From Puccinellia tenuiflora (Eukaryota > Streptophyta > Magnoliopsida > Poales > Poaceae): DNA of 64,000 bases. The DNA is taken from NCBI GenBank assembly GCA_012064385.1, contig QRDG01000529.1, positions 2,132,715 through 2,196,714 of the forward strand, read 5' to 3'. Below, piece by piece: positions 1-10,868 of this stretch. Every line of letters starts with the position of its first letter. Within the stretch, counting starts at the first letter, position 1. A program made the translations under genes and the position numbers. The notes beneath the pieces are model-generated. The model was not told where the DNA came from. It was given only the letters and a program-made list of their open reading frames with translations, and did no database searches.

Positions 1-294
1 AGCTCCGATGACTCAATTGTCCGCATTAACCCTTTGAAGCAAAACTCTCACAACACGGCGAAAACTCGAGGCGTTGTACCACTCCAGCTCATTGAGGCCA
101 CACGTCAGTCCTTCGAGACTGTCCAGCTGGTGACGGATGAGTTTGTGGAGGAGTGGTCCGTGCGGGAGTCCGGTATCATTGTCATCAAGGACGACATTGA
201 CAACACGCCGCTGGCCAGAGGTGACGCCGGCGAGACCGAGGTCAAGACGGAGGCGCCGGGATTCTTCTGGAACGCACAATACTGCACTGGCTAG
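1..294 (+). CDS. Partial ORF of unknown function, open at the left window edge
   Basis: The frame is open from the first base to a TAG stop at 292-294, giving 97 codons with no clear start, so it is probably the last exon or C-terminus of something that begins outside the window. The protein is acidic and hydrophilic; its last residues include GFFWNAQYCTG. I see no signal peptide, membrane segment or motif I can name. It is followed by AT-rich, UTR-like sequence and then repeat-like DNA, so it could equally be the tail of a transposon-encoded protein. No function is proposed. Confidence 0.35.
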   Translation, partial: SSDDSIVRINPLKQNSHNTAKTRGVVPLQLIEATRQSFETVQLVTDEFVEEWSVRESGIIVIKDDIDNTPLARGDAGETEVKTEAPGFFWNAQYCTG

Positions 295-827
295 ATTTGG
301 AATTAGTTTAGTTTAAATCCCGTTGTTTGTTAGAAATCACGTCGTTTGAATGAAATAAACACCGCCATTTTTGCTCAACTTAGTTTTTTTTAATTATGAA
401 ATTAAACGACGTGTATGCCAACAACTACTCTGAAAAGGCTGTCGGTGTACACCCGTCGGTTAACACCGTCTGCGCTGGACGTTCGGGTTGATGACGGCCA
501 AAGATATGCTGAAGGCCGCCCTCGGCCTATGAGACGAACGTCGACGGTCTAGCGTTGCCGAAGGCCGTTTCAGGCGTGCCGTTGGCATACGAGTATACAA
601 ACCCCTACGATCGGCATACAAACCCACATCAAATAAAATTGATGTGCGCGCAACCGATCTAGATTGCGCCGGTGAGAGCGGCGGAGGGGGATAGGGTTTG
701 CTAGTGTGGACTGTGTTGTGTGTGTGTCGGAGGGGATGGATTTCTCCCGTCCGGGCGCCGGACTTAATAAAAAGTCTCAAATTCAGCTCTCGTCGAGCGA
801 AGCGCAGGCCCGCAGATGTGTGGGACC
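295..827. other. Non-coding flank with inverted 10-mer and transposon-like GC motifs
   Basis: About 100 bases of AT-rich DNA follow the partial ORF. From about 410 the sequence becomes rich in 'gccgt', 'gacgg' and 'gccgtt' words, with the 10-mer gtatgccaac (413-422) repeated inverted as gttggcatac (581-590). Such short inverted subterminal words are common in grass CACTA ends, but no terminus is visible here. ORFs crossing this stretch on either strand show no family resemblance. Confidence 0.35.
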
Positions 828-1110
828 CACTAGTATAGAACCTCACATCACAGACGGCCCCAGGGCCTCACCTCAGCCGGTTATTCCAACTGTCTCCAGC
901 TCGGAGTCGCTAATGTGTGGTTCCAGTAGAGCCGGTTCCAGGAAACCGGCTGTGATGAGAATAACGCTCAGACGACCATGAATATTGACCGTCTCCAATA
1001 AGGAAAACATCAGAGGCGACCAGCAATAGCAGCCGTCTGTGATGATAATCCTTTGCAGACGGCCGCAATTCCTGGTCGTCGTTAGACTACGGAGTGTCCG
1101 AGTTTTCTCT
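828..1110. mobile_element. CACTA-like terminal fragment
   Basis: Sequence starting CACTAGTATAGAACC at 828 is followed by direct and inverted copies of 'agacggcc' and 'ccgtctgtgatga' (for example near 845, 1040 and 1060), the usual layout of a CACTA terminus with subterminal repeats. No matching second end was found in the window, so this is a truncated element or one whose partner lies outside. Assignment rests on the CACTA tip and repeat pattern only. Confidence 0.4.
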
Positions 1111-1419
1111 CCGGCCTATGCGTAAGAATATCCGTGCCCTCCGGGCCATTTCTGGTGGTCTGAGTATTTGGTAATGTTATATTAATAGGACTAAATCAGG
1201 ATTGCATCACAGAACTTGAAACAATTGGTAATACATATAAGGCATAACCAACAGGGTAGCATACATATGTAAACATGTCTCTCCAACCACAAACTACATA
1301 GATTTAAGTTCTATATGAGAATCGATGTAACTCAAATCAATGATCGACATCCGAGCTGAGGTCATAGGTCTTCATAAGAATGATCAAAACAGCTAGCTAG
1401 GTTTGGTTGAGCTCATGTT

Positions 1420-2121
1420 CTAGATGATCTGCATCCTAATCATGACCTCCAAGGTGAGGTCATTGGTGTTTCTTATAATGATCAACACAAGTTGGTCAAG
1501 TGTAAAATTCTTTCCTTCGAGGAAATTCTTCCATCCCGGCTTGCCGAAGATAATATGGTCGTCAGTTTTCGTGGTGTACGTTATGGTGGTGACAACCCCT
1601 GCTGCTCCAAGTCGTTGTCCATCATTGCCTTCAGTCGGCAGGCCAGCCTCTTGTGCTATCATCCTAGGTAGTTTCTGCACATATGTAAAGAGAAAACATA
1701 ACTATGCATATATATGTCCCTCCCTCGTATATATATTTTTTTAAGAGGTAAAGAGGCAAGGATCGTACCATATCATGTCAGTTCAAATTTGTGCTCGTCA
1801 AATGAGTGAAAAAAGGAACCCCAACATGGGTAGCTAGCTCTTTGGGTAGAAGCTGAACGAGGCGGGTATTTCTCATGGTTCTTCATATCAACTCTTTAGG
1901 CAACTATGTAGCTATCATCTTCTTCACTCTCTACATCCTCATCAGAATGACTGTCAGTAGAATCCTCGTCACTATCTTCTGCGTTGTTGCCAAAGTCCAT
2001 AATGACAACAGAGATCTTGGGATTTCGTCCTGTCATGGTAAAAACTAACATGTCTCCAACTCTCAGATTGTTCAGCTTGATAAATTTTTCCCATCCTTTG
2101 CCGTACAAGCGAGTCTTGTTG
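1420..2121 (-). pseudogene. B3 DNA-binding domain gene (REM-like), broken by a CACTA insertion
   Basis: Two minus-strand blocks look like B3 domains. Around 2108-1896 the translation contains GKGWEKFIKLNNLRVGDML and continues into an acidic, serine-rich tail. Around 1674-1420, after a plausible splice acceptor (pyrimidine tract then CAG at 1677-1675), it contains KPGWKNFLEGKNFTLDQLVL. The W..F...L..GD pattern is the C-terminal half of plant B3 domains, and paired B3 domains are typical of REM-type factors. The first domain lacks its N-terminal half: an in-frame TAG falls exactly where a CACTA terminus begins at 2122. No N-terminal continuation was found across the insertion. A B3 fragment captured by a transposon is the main alternative. 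Confidence 0.65.
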
Positions 2122-2559
2122 CACTAGTGGAGAAAGAGCCTCTAGTCCCGGCTCGTTAGGGTCTCTAGTCCCGACGCTACAAGAAATATGTTGATTTATG
2201 ACTTTCTCATAATGACCCTCGAAGAATTGGTCATAGATCTATGAACATTTCAAACAAATTGGTCTTAGATTATTTTGGAGGCTCCAGACCCGAAAACATA
2301 ACGACTAATTTGGTCAGAAAGGTCATAGTATCTTTCACGAATTGGTCATAATGCAGACAGCACTTGCCTACAACCTTTGTTCTAGCCGATTACGACCAAT
2401 TAAATGGTCATGTGATGGTTGAAATGACGGGGCGGCCACATCAGCATTTTCGCATGTGTGTCGCGTCCATTTGTCAATTTGCGCCTATGTGTCATGTCCA
2501 TGTGTCAATTTAAACCTACCGCTGACAGGGTGGGACCCACACATTGACCTGACTATAAA

Positions 2560-3799
2560 ATTCAACTATGCGTCCTAGCCAATGACAACTCGGACCCACC
2601 ACCAACCTGACGAGGGACCCACTTACAGACATGATAAGTGGACCCCGCGAAATTACATGTGGGACCCACCACCAACATGACAAGTAGGACCACTAAACTG
2701 ATATGCGGATCCCACATCCACCCTTCCCGGCAGGAAACATCAAACTAACTACATCTGACCTGACAGGTAGGCACCACCAAACTGACATGGGGTCCCACAC
2801 ATCGACCTGACAGATAGGACCCATAAATTGACAGGAGGGTCCCACCTACTGACACATGGGATAGAACCCCAACCAGAGCAACTAAATCGACGCATTAAAA
2901 TTATTGGCGGAGGGAGGGTTCGAACCCACGCCCTCACATGGCCTATTGCATGTAGCTGCCACCAGGCCAAGGGAACGGTGGTGATAGATGATAACACGTA
3001 TTCTATTTGTACCAGGAAAATCTCGTCTTGTACCAAGTCCCGTTCTAGGAAACCTGTAGCCGCATCGTCCGGACTTGTCCCGGTGGCTATTGGGCTGCAT
3101 GCTGGGCTGCGTCGTCCGGAGGTTTGTCCACATTTTTTTCTCTCTTTTTCTCTATTTTAAAATTTCTCTTTATGCCTCTAATTCAAACAGAAATCTACTC
3201 AAACCTATTTCTTGAAATTTTTTGTAAACTAAGTTATCTATAATAAAAACTTGTAAACCATCTCCACTACTATTTTAAATATTCAAATAATGCAAAAGGG
3301 TTGTTTATCATCTTTATGTCATTTTTGAATATTGAAATTATGACTTGCCAAAATATCAAATAAATCAAGGAAAATATGAACTGTAACATTTAAACATATA
3401 GAACATAATAATGAAGTTTTATCAAAAAACTAATTATATAACATGAATGTTTCCGTTGTTTTGAAATTTGTTATGTCGGTTTTAAAATATGGTCAAAACG
3501 GTGGTCAAATTGACGACACACCGTTCGTAGTTAGGGGTTGATTCTTGTGAAACTCTTGGTTTATCTTTGATAAATAGATATTTTGTACCTAAAAAAGATT
3601 GTTTCATAAAATCATGAATAAAATACAAAACAATTGTAGTCAAATTTGACACGCTTCCTGCCGAATCGGCTAAAATTTGTCTTTTTTACGAGAGGTGGTC
3701 GGAAAACTTTTGACACACAACCATTTGGTTATTTATACGTAAAATGTGGTCTAATATGTTAAAAAAATGGTGTGGTAAATTTGCAACATATAAAGAGGT
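2560..3799. other. Inner-CACTA left arm, no gene seen
   Basis: The stretch 2520-2860 is built from imperfect repeats of 'gggacccac' and 'ctgacatg'-type words, then turns AT-rich from 3130. A tRNA-like B-box word (ggttcgaaccc at 2918-2928) sits in it but no cloverleaf was found. Short ORFs here overlap on both strands without family resemblance. Confidence 0.5.
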
Positions 3800-5567
3800 T
3801 GATGACAGAATTGATGAGAGTGTTCTTCTCCCTCAACTATGCCAACAAGCACTCTTGATACCCTGAAAGGATATGGGTTAGGTTGAGCCTCCAAGTGCAG
3901 AGTATGTAGAAGTGGAAGTTTTTTCCCACGAGGGTGACTCGAGGGTTTAATATCGAACTCTCGGGGAATCAGTAGTGTGGGATTTATCTCCTTGTCCTTC
4001 TCTAGATTTCCTGCAAACAAAGTAGATTGCTTTGTGCCCTCAACCTCACCAAGTGGTTGTCGAGCACAAGGTGTGAGAACGATATTAAGATAATAAATGA
4101 TGCAAAACAGTAAATAAAAATGCAATGGTGGTAAATAAATATGCAAGGATGGTAGTAATGATGATGGATGGTATTTTTGGTGTTTTTATATGTGAATGCA
4201 AGAAGTAAAAATGTTTTTGTATTTTCTGATTTTAAAATGGCTGAATGTAAAAGGTACTTAAAAGTGCTTGGAAAAGTGTTTCTTATGATTAAAAATGGAC
4301 CGGGGTTCATGTTTTCACACATCACTCTCTCTTTAATATAGTGTGGCAAACAAGTAGACATAGGATTAACATATGAGATTGCAAACAAGTTCAATGGCAT
4401 GTTATTAATTATATGGGCATCACGTCCTAACATAGAGACCTTTTGATTATTAGTCTCACTTATACTCCACCAAGATGTGAACTAAATCATGCACCTTAGT
4501 AATTAAGATAACATCAGAGTATAGCTTTAAGATTAATGACATGAAGTTAAAATAAACACATGATGGATCTAGTCTTAGGTAGAGGCATGTCACTCCTCCT
4601 ACCTTGCAATATGGTATTTTGGTTTATCCCTAGTGAGGCAACAAAGTAAGGTAAATACCCAATGGATCATAATATTCAAGTTGTCAGCTTATCACTTCAC
4701 CGCCCCCGTTACTCCAACTAATGCACACGTTCCCCCACACACGCTCTCATAAACATGCTTGATCATAACAAGGATATAAGAACGGGGTACATAATATGCA
4801 TCTACTTTCATAACTAAAATAAACATTGCAATCTCAACATATATTAACTCATAGAAAGATCCACCACAATGGTAATACAACGGTGACCGTAATCATGTTC
4901 AGCAGCTCATACGGTGGTAACTAGTGAAGCTCTAGAGAGAGAGAGATACATATGCTACTGCCACAAACCCATAGTCCAGAGGTGGACTACTCCCTCTTCA
5001 TCATGGAGACGGTGGAGATGTCGATGGAGAAGAAGGAGACCTCTCCGGCAGGTCTCCGCCGGAGTTTCCCCCCTCCGATCTTCAGCCTCCTGATCTCTGT
5101 TTCTGGTTTCTCTTCTGTGGCGGCTCTCCCGTCGAAACACATCAGAGGACCTCTTATATAGGCGTTTTTAGGTCACGAGGATGCTTCTGGGCGAAGGATC
5201 GACGCAAACGGGGCCACGAGGGCTGAATTAGGTGGGCCCATGCGGCCTGGTACTGTAGCCGCGTGGGACCCCTATTTTGGCCCTCCGGCCTCCGTTCGTT
5301 GACTTCTTTCGCTCCTAGGTCTTACTCCTTCCAAAATAATGACCCCCGTAAATTTATAGCTCATTATGACGTCGTTAAGGTCCTGAAACAAATAAAGAAA
5401 GAAATAGGGGTTTTCTGCCTGCGCAGGATTAATTCCATAAAAAGGGGAAATCATTATTAATTACCAAAAATTATTAAATAACAGTAATATATCCCTTATA
5501 TGATGCAAATATGAATGGAATATAACTATTATAGTGCAAAGTTCATGTATGCATTTTAGATGCATCA
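3800..5567 (-). repeat. Solo LTR, inverted relative to the neighbouring LTR element
   Basis: Read on the minus strand, this 1768-bp block begins TGATGCATCTAAAATGCA at 5567 and ends ..TCATCA at 3800. It matches the 1790-bp 3' LTR at 10869-12658 along its length, in the opposite orientation, and has no internal domain. It is flanked by gaggt (3795-3799) and gtggt (5568-5572), a 5-bp target duplication with one change. The wider words 'acatataaagaggt' and 'acatataaagtggt' (near 5935) suggest the left copy is the mutated one. A solo LTR formed by recombination between two LTRs fits. Confidence 0.85.
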
Positions 5568-6213
5568 GTGGTCTATTATTTTCTCAAAACCCTTCTCAGA
5601 AATGAGCTACGAGGTACAAAGATGTATGGCTTTTGACTTAAATGAGTTAGGGTATGGCATTTAACATAACATAGTTTGTCGGAATGAGGCCATATTTCAA
5701 ACACTCATGTATCATGGATGTAGAACAATGTTGAATAAGGGGTTTAGGATTTTATTTTTACAAAAAACCCGTTTTCCATTTTTTAGTGTCGAAAATGGCT
5801 TTTTTGTGAAGCGGCACCTAAACGGCTCACCGAAAGAGGAACATCGAAAAGTATAGAAAATAATAGACCACTTTATATATACATATCACCCTGGGTTTGA
5901 ATATAAAAACATTCATAGGTATTTCTAACATATAAAGTGGTATATTATATGTACTTTCTTTAGAGATGTTTGGCGCTTTTTGCTAGAACGGAGTTACGGT
6001 TAGGTTTAGGTTTAGGGTAGGGGTTATGGTACCGGTTTAGGGTTAGGGTCAGGCTGAACTAAAATCTATCTGAAATATGGTCAAGTTTTTTTTTAAATAT
6101 AAAATGTAGTCTAATTGGTCCAAGTTTCAACAAATATTCCGTAGGTCCTTCACAAAAATTAAGCCCTAAAACTTGCTTATTTCAGCCTAAAGGTTTTTTC
6201 TTTCATAACTATT
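5568..6213. other. Inner-CACTA remnant with degenerate telomere-like repeat
   Basis: This is AT-rich non-coding DNA between the solo LTR and the truncated LTR, presumably host CACTA sequence. At 5998-6054 it holds several degenerate copies of the plant telomere unit (ggtttaggtttaggg and ggtttagggttaggg separated by other bases). No ORF of interest was seen. Confidence 0.5.
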
Positions 6214-6862
6214 CTATGTTAGGACGTGATGCCCATATAATTAGTAACATGTCATTAAACTTATTTGCAATCTCATATGTTAATCCTATGTCTACTTATT
6301 TGCCACAATATATTAAAGAGAGAGTGCATGTGTGAAACCATGAACCCCGGTCCATTTTTAATCATAAGAAACACTCTTCCAACCACTTTCAAGCATCTTT
6401 TACATTCAGCCATTTTTAAATCAGAAAATACAGAAACACTTTTACTTCTTGCATTCACATATAAAAACCCCAAAAATACCATCCTTCATCATTACTATCA
6501 TCCTTGCATTATTATTTATCACCATTGCATTTTTATTTGCTGTTTTGCATTCATTATTATCTTAATATCATTCTCACACCTTGTGCTTGACAACCACTTG
6601 GTGAGGTTGAGGGCACAAAACAATTTATTTGTTTGCAGGAAATCTAGAGAAGGACAAGGAGATAAAACCCACACTAGTGATTCCCCGAGAGTTCGATATT
6701 AAACCCTCGAGTCACCTTCTTGGGGAAAAAAGACTTCCACTCCTACATACTCTGCACTTGGAGGCTCAACATAGCCCTTATATATTATTTTCCTTTCAGG
6801 GTATCAAGAGTATTTGTTGGCGTAGTTGAGGGAGAAGAACACTCTCATCAATCCCGTCATCA
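6214..6862 (+). repeat. Truncated 5' LTR
   Basis: This block aligns base for base with the last 649 bp of the 3' LTR (12010-12658), both ending CCCGTCATCA. Homology stops abruptly at ctatgttagg (6214); to the left is unrelated AT-rich DNA. The first two-thirds of the LTR, normally containing the U3 promoter, is therefore missing. Confidence 0.85.
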
Positions 6863-6873
6863 GGTCAATTTTC

Positions 6874-6891
6874 TGGCGCCGTTGCCGGGGA
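6874..6891 (+). promoter_or_regulatory. Primer-binding site of the gag-protease LTR element
   Basis: TGGCGCCGTTGCCGGGG lies 11 bases after the LTR end. It is the standard primer-binding site of many grass gypsy elements, usually attributed to tRNA-Asp, and is identical to that of the second element at 21040. Confidence 0.85.
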
Positions 6892-7180
6892 ATCATAGCT
6901 GGAAGGGTTTGTCCAAGGATATCACAACAAAGTCAACTTCATCACCAACTTGTGCTAACACCCAAGCTTGGGGAGGTTGCACCTACGTGAGCATCATCTT
7001 GTCCCTCTTTACCTTCAAGCAAATTATCTTGTTTTGTTTTTGTCTTGCATAGCATTTTTAGAATTCAGTTTGCATATTTTATTTTCAGTTTTGCATTAGT
7101 TAATTCGGTTTGCATTGTTTTAGTGTCATTTTATTTTCAGTTTTGCATAAAAAATTAAAAAACACATAAAAATTTGCATA

Positions 7181-8455
7181 ATGGAAAAGAGAACCTTTTG
7201 GCCTTTTAGTGTTAAGAATTTTCCTCAAGATATGAATGTCCCTATTGAAGAAACTGAGGTAGATCCTAAGATAATGAAATCAATCTATGAAAACCGTTTC
7301 TATGGAAAACCTAAGGAAGATCCTTTATCTCACCTTAAGAAATTTGATGAAAGATGCAACATGCTAAAACTGAACCATCCTAATGTTAGACTTAAGCTTT
7401 TTCCTTACTCTTTAGGGGGGAAGGCATTAGATTGGATATTGAGATGGCCATCTAGTAACTTTAGCATTTGGTTTAATCTGAAAGCTGCTTTTATTGAAAT
7501 ATTTTGTCCCATTGAAATGATTTGCAACATTAAACAAATGGTTATCAAGTTTAAACAAGAGGAAGATGAACCTTTGGTAAAAACATGGGAAAGATTTAGA
7601 AGCATAGGTTTTGGAATGGCACATGGTCTTAGAGATTGGATGCTCATGCATATTTTTTATAGAGGATTATCTGAAACCTCTAGAGTCTTTTTGGATAAGG
7701 AATGTGAAGGTTCTTTCATGAATATGTCTGCTTCTAATACTTATTATTTACTTGATGGCCTGCTTTTGGAAGAAAAAATTAAAGAAAGTTTAGATAAAGC
7801 TCAAGTACCTGAAGAAGTTTTTGATGACCGTTATGAAATATTTGATCACTATGATAGGGGAGTAAAAGTTGAAGAAGTTAAGATGCTAAGTGGAGTTAAA
7901 GATACCTTGCTTGATTTAGAGAATAGTAGCTTGCATGAATTAATATCTATCTTACAAAAATTTGCATGTGATCCTTCTATTGATGTTAACAAATCTGGGT
8001 TTGGTTCCTATATTGCTAATCATGTTTTGAAAGAGAAGAATGCTAGATACAATCAAGAAGCTATGATACCACCTAAGCTTGGGGATGTATGGATCCCCAA
8101 GGTGCTAGTAACTATTGGAAAAGAGACACACCATGCCATACTTGATCTAGGATCTAGTGTCTCTGTTTTATCTAAAGAATTATATGAATCACTTGAATTA
8201 AAGAATCTTGAAAAATGCTCTATTGGACTTGCACTTGCTGATAATACCATTAAACATGCTTTAGGAAAAGTAACTGAAGTTATGGTAGAGTTACATATGA
8301 CTTTTGTACCTGTGGATTTTCTAATCATGGATATGGAGAATAAAACCTCTAGTCCTATTATTCTTGGAAGACCTTTTCTTTGTACCACAGGGGCTATCAT
8401 TGATTCAAAGGAAGGGAATGTGAAGTTTCAGTTTCCACACAAGAAACGCATGTAA
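7181..8455 (+). CDS. Gag-protease polyprotein of LTR retrotransposon
   Basis: A 424-aa ORF starts at the first ATG after the primer-binding site. Residues about 40-170 form a retrotransposon Gag capsid region (LRWPSSNFSIWFNLKAAF, then KFKQEEDEPLVKTWERFRS). An aspartic-protease segment follows at about 305-410: HAILDLGSSVSVLSK carries the active-site-like DLGSS (grass gypsy proteases often have DLGAS), with IILGRPFL downstream. The frame has no stop or frameshift, and its codon use is AT-rich like the surrounding element. The family normally continues into RT, RNase H and integrase, but here the ORF simply ends. The gene would supply capsid and protease but not copy the element by itself. Confidence 0.85.
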   Translation: MEKRTFWPFSVKNFPQDMNVPIEETEVDPKIMKSIYENRFYGKPKEDPLSHLKKFDERCNMLKLNHPNVRLKLFPYSLGGKALDWILRWPSSNFSIWFNLKAAFIEIFCPIEMICNIKQMVIKFKQEEDEPLVKTWERFRSIGFGMAHGLRDWMLMHIFYRGLSETSRVFLDKECEGSFMNMSASNTYYLLDGLLLEEKIKESLDKAQVPEEVFDDRYEIFDHYDRGVKVEEVKMLSGVKDTLLDLENSSLHELISILQKFACDPSIDVNKSGFGSYIANHVLKEKNARYNQEAMIPPKLGDVWIPKVLVTIGKETHHAILDLGSSVSVLSKELYESLELKNLEKCSIGLALADNTIKHALGKVTEVMVELHMTFVPVDFLIMDMENKTSSPIILGRPFLCTTGAIIDSKEGNVKFQFPHKKRM

Positions 8456-10868
8456 CACTTCCCAAGGATGAAGGGCACAACTTTTAAGCTCCCTCATGAG
8501 TTTCATCTTCGGTAAAACAACAAGTAAGTATTCCTAGCTATATGGCTATAAAGAAAGCGCTTTACGGGAGGCAACCTGGTTGTTTTTATTTGGATTTTCT
8601 TTGTGTCCTCTTGCTGTAACAAGAGATTTTTTTCTTAGTTTAATTTCTGGAGTTTTTAATAAAGTGCCAAGTTTTACCCATTTTGGTTTGAAAAAGTTGC
8701 TATTTCTAGTCGGAGATTTTATTCCTGCATGGAGTCTGTGCACGGTTTGATTTTTCATTCTTATTCTGTAACTCCGAATGAGCTGAGAGTTTTACTGTAA
8801 CTGCAACTTTTCATCCTCTGTATGCCTAAATTTTTTCAGATTTTTTTTGACAAGTTTAAGTAGGACAGAAAAATATGTTTTGCTGCTGCTGTTTTTCTGG
8901 ACAGATTCTGTCCCATATTGTTTTATGCATAGTTTGAACTTTTGAGTTGATCCAATTGTTTATGAGTAGGCATACAACATTATACACTCTCATATCATTC
9001 ATATGAATTTTAGTCCATGGATTATATGCAGCAAAAAACTTGTTTATTTATCTCTACTAATATCACCCCACAGAAAAGGAATGGGAGAAATTGTGTTTTG
9101 AAGTTTTTTCGCAGGGATTGGAGGAGATGCACCATGAGTTATCCAAGGATGGTGAAGACCATAAGCTTGGGGATGTGAACATCCCCACTGAATCAACACA
9201 CTCTCGGTTTGCGCACGTCTAACTTCTGTTTTTCCATCAATGCACTTTATCGCATAAACTTGGAGCGTCTTTTTGTTAGTTTTGTTTTGATTTTTATTTT
9301 GTGAGACAACCACACTATTTATTATATATGAGAATGCTACTAGAAATATGGGTTGAAATATCTTGCATGCTTTTATTGTATTGGGAAAAAGGATGTCTAA
9401 GTTGATTTTTAATGACACATATAGTTGCATGATTCATGAGCTTCATTATGAGTAATAATTTGCAAATGCTTATCATGAGCTATCTTTTATTCATGTTTTG
9501 ATGCTGTATGTTACTTCACCTTGTTTGACATGAATTAGTTAGTTCTATGGAAACTCATGCATGCATCTAGATGGTCATCTTTCTCCCTTTTGCTAGCCCA
9601 AAAATTCCAACAAGTAAAAACTTGTTTCCAACACCTTCTACCCAAGTTTTTCCAGTGAGTCCACCATATCTACCTATTAGCTTTATGCTATCCAAGTATG
9701 TTTATCATGTTATTTGTGTTATTTATACCTCTAAATGAAAATGATGATGTTATTTATTGTAATGGGAAAAGTTGGTTAAAAAGCTCTCACGAACTTGATG
9801 CACACTTTACTTTTATTGCATTCAATAAAGATGAACCATTGTGATTAATATTATGAAGATAGTGGCTTGATAAATGTTTAAGGTTGGGAGTTAGCCCATA
9901 TGTGCTGTCACATGCAAAGCTTTCAACATGTTCCATCATTTGTTTAGTTGATATCATGTACTTTTGTTTATGGATGCCTATCATGACGAAATAAATGTGG
10001 AAATAGAGTTAAGTTTAAATGAGTTTGTATAAATGGTTAAAGAGAAACCTGGGCCGCTAATCTAAGCCATGCATCATTCATGGTGGAAATTTACTTACAT
10101 GCTATTTTGAACTCTCTGTGATACACCTCACAATAAAAAGCTATGTCAAGTGGTAAATAAAGAGGGTGTTGAGATTGTTCATTATGTTTGTTTGTCTTGT
10201 TGTTTTGATATGGGCTTGATCCATATCATGGGACAAGAGGTACCCTAGTTGAAACTCTTGATGATACCGTTATTACTTACAATGATAGATAACTTAAACT
10301 TGCTTTGTTTCCCAAGTTGAGTAATCATGGTGTAGGTACTTGTATTCAAGGGGCATGAGTCATCTAACCTTTACTTTATCAAGGCCATTACTCATATTTG
10401 CTTTCACATTTAACTTTAATCATTCAAGATGCTATGATAGGGGAATGAGAACTTGACACCAAGTATTACTATTGCATTCAATAACTTAAGTAGAATAGTT
10501 TGGAGGATAGATGAAACTCATGCATGCTTTACCTCTACTTATTTATACATCTTTTCCAAAGTGTCCACCTTTTATATTCAGATTTTCACCACACTCTATG
10601 GACCTCAAGTATGCCAAAGTAAGAATGTCCATAGTACTATCTTTTATGTTGCACTTTGTGAACTATCATTTATCATCTTTTCATTGAATACTTGATATCA
10701 CTTTATAAACTGTTTGCATATTGCTACTTTTTTGAAATAATGAATCATTTGACTTTATGTAGCAGTAGCAATCATCTTTTATATCCATGTTGTGATTATA
10801 TTGCAAAGTTCATGTTAGTTTTATCACTTTCATACTCGAGGACGAGCATGAGTTAAGCTTGGGGATGT
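8456..10868 (+). other. Long 3' non-coding region of LTR element, shared with the second element
   Basis: This 2.4-kb stretch has no ORF of interest. From about 8528 to 10868 it is nearly identical to 23078-25389 in the other LTR element, beginning with the words tagctatatggctata and gctttacgggaggcaacc. The motif aagcttggggatg occurs internally near 9160 and again as the polypurine tract beside the 3' LTR, near 10855. Confidence 0.85.

Noticed and set aside
6265..6702. 145-codon plus-strand ORF, and its near copy at 12124-12498, as genes
   Set aside because: Both lie in LTRs of the same element and recur only because the LTRs are repeats. No domain is visible and the inverted solo LTR carries the same text on the other strand.
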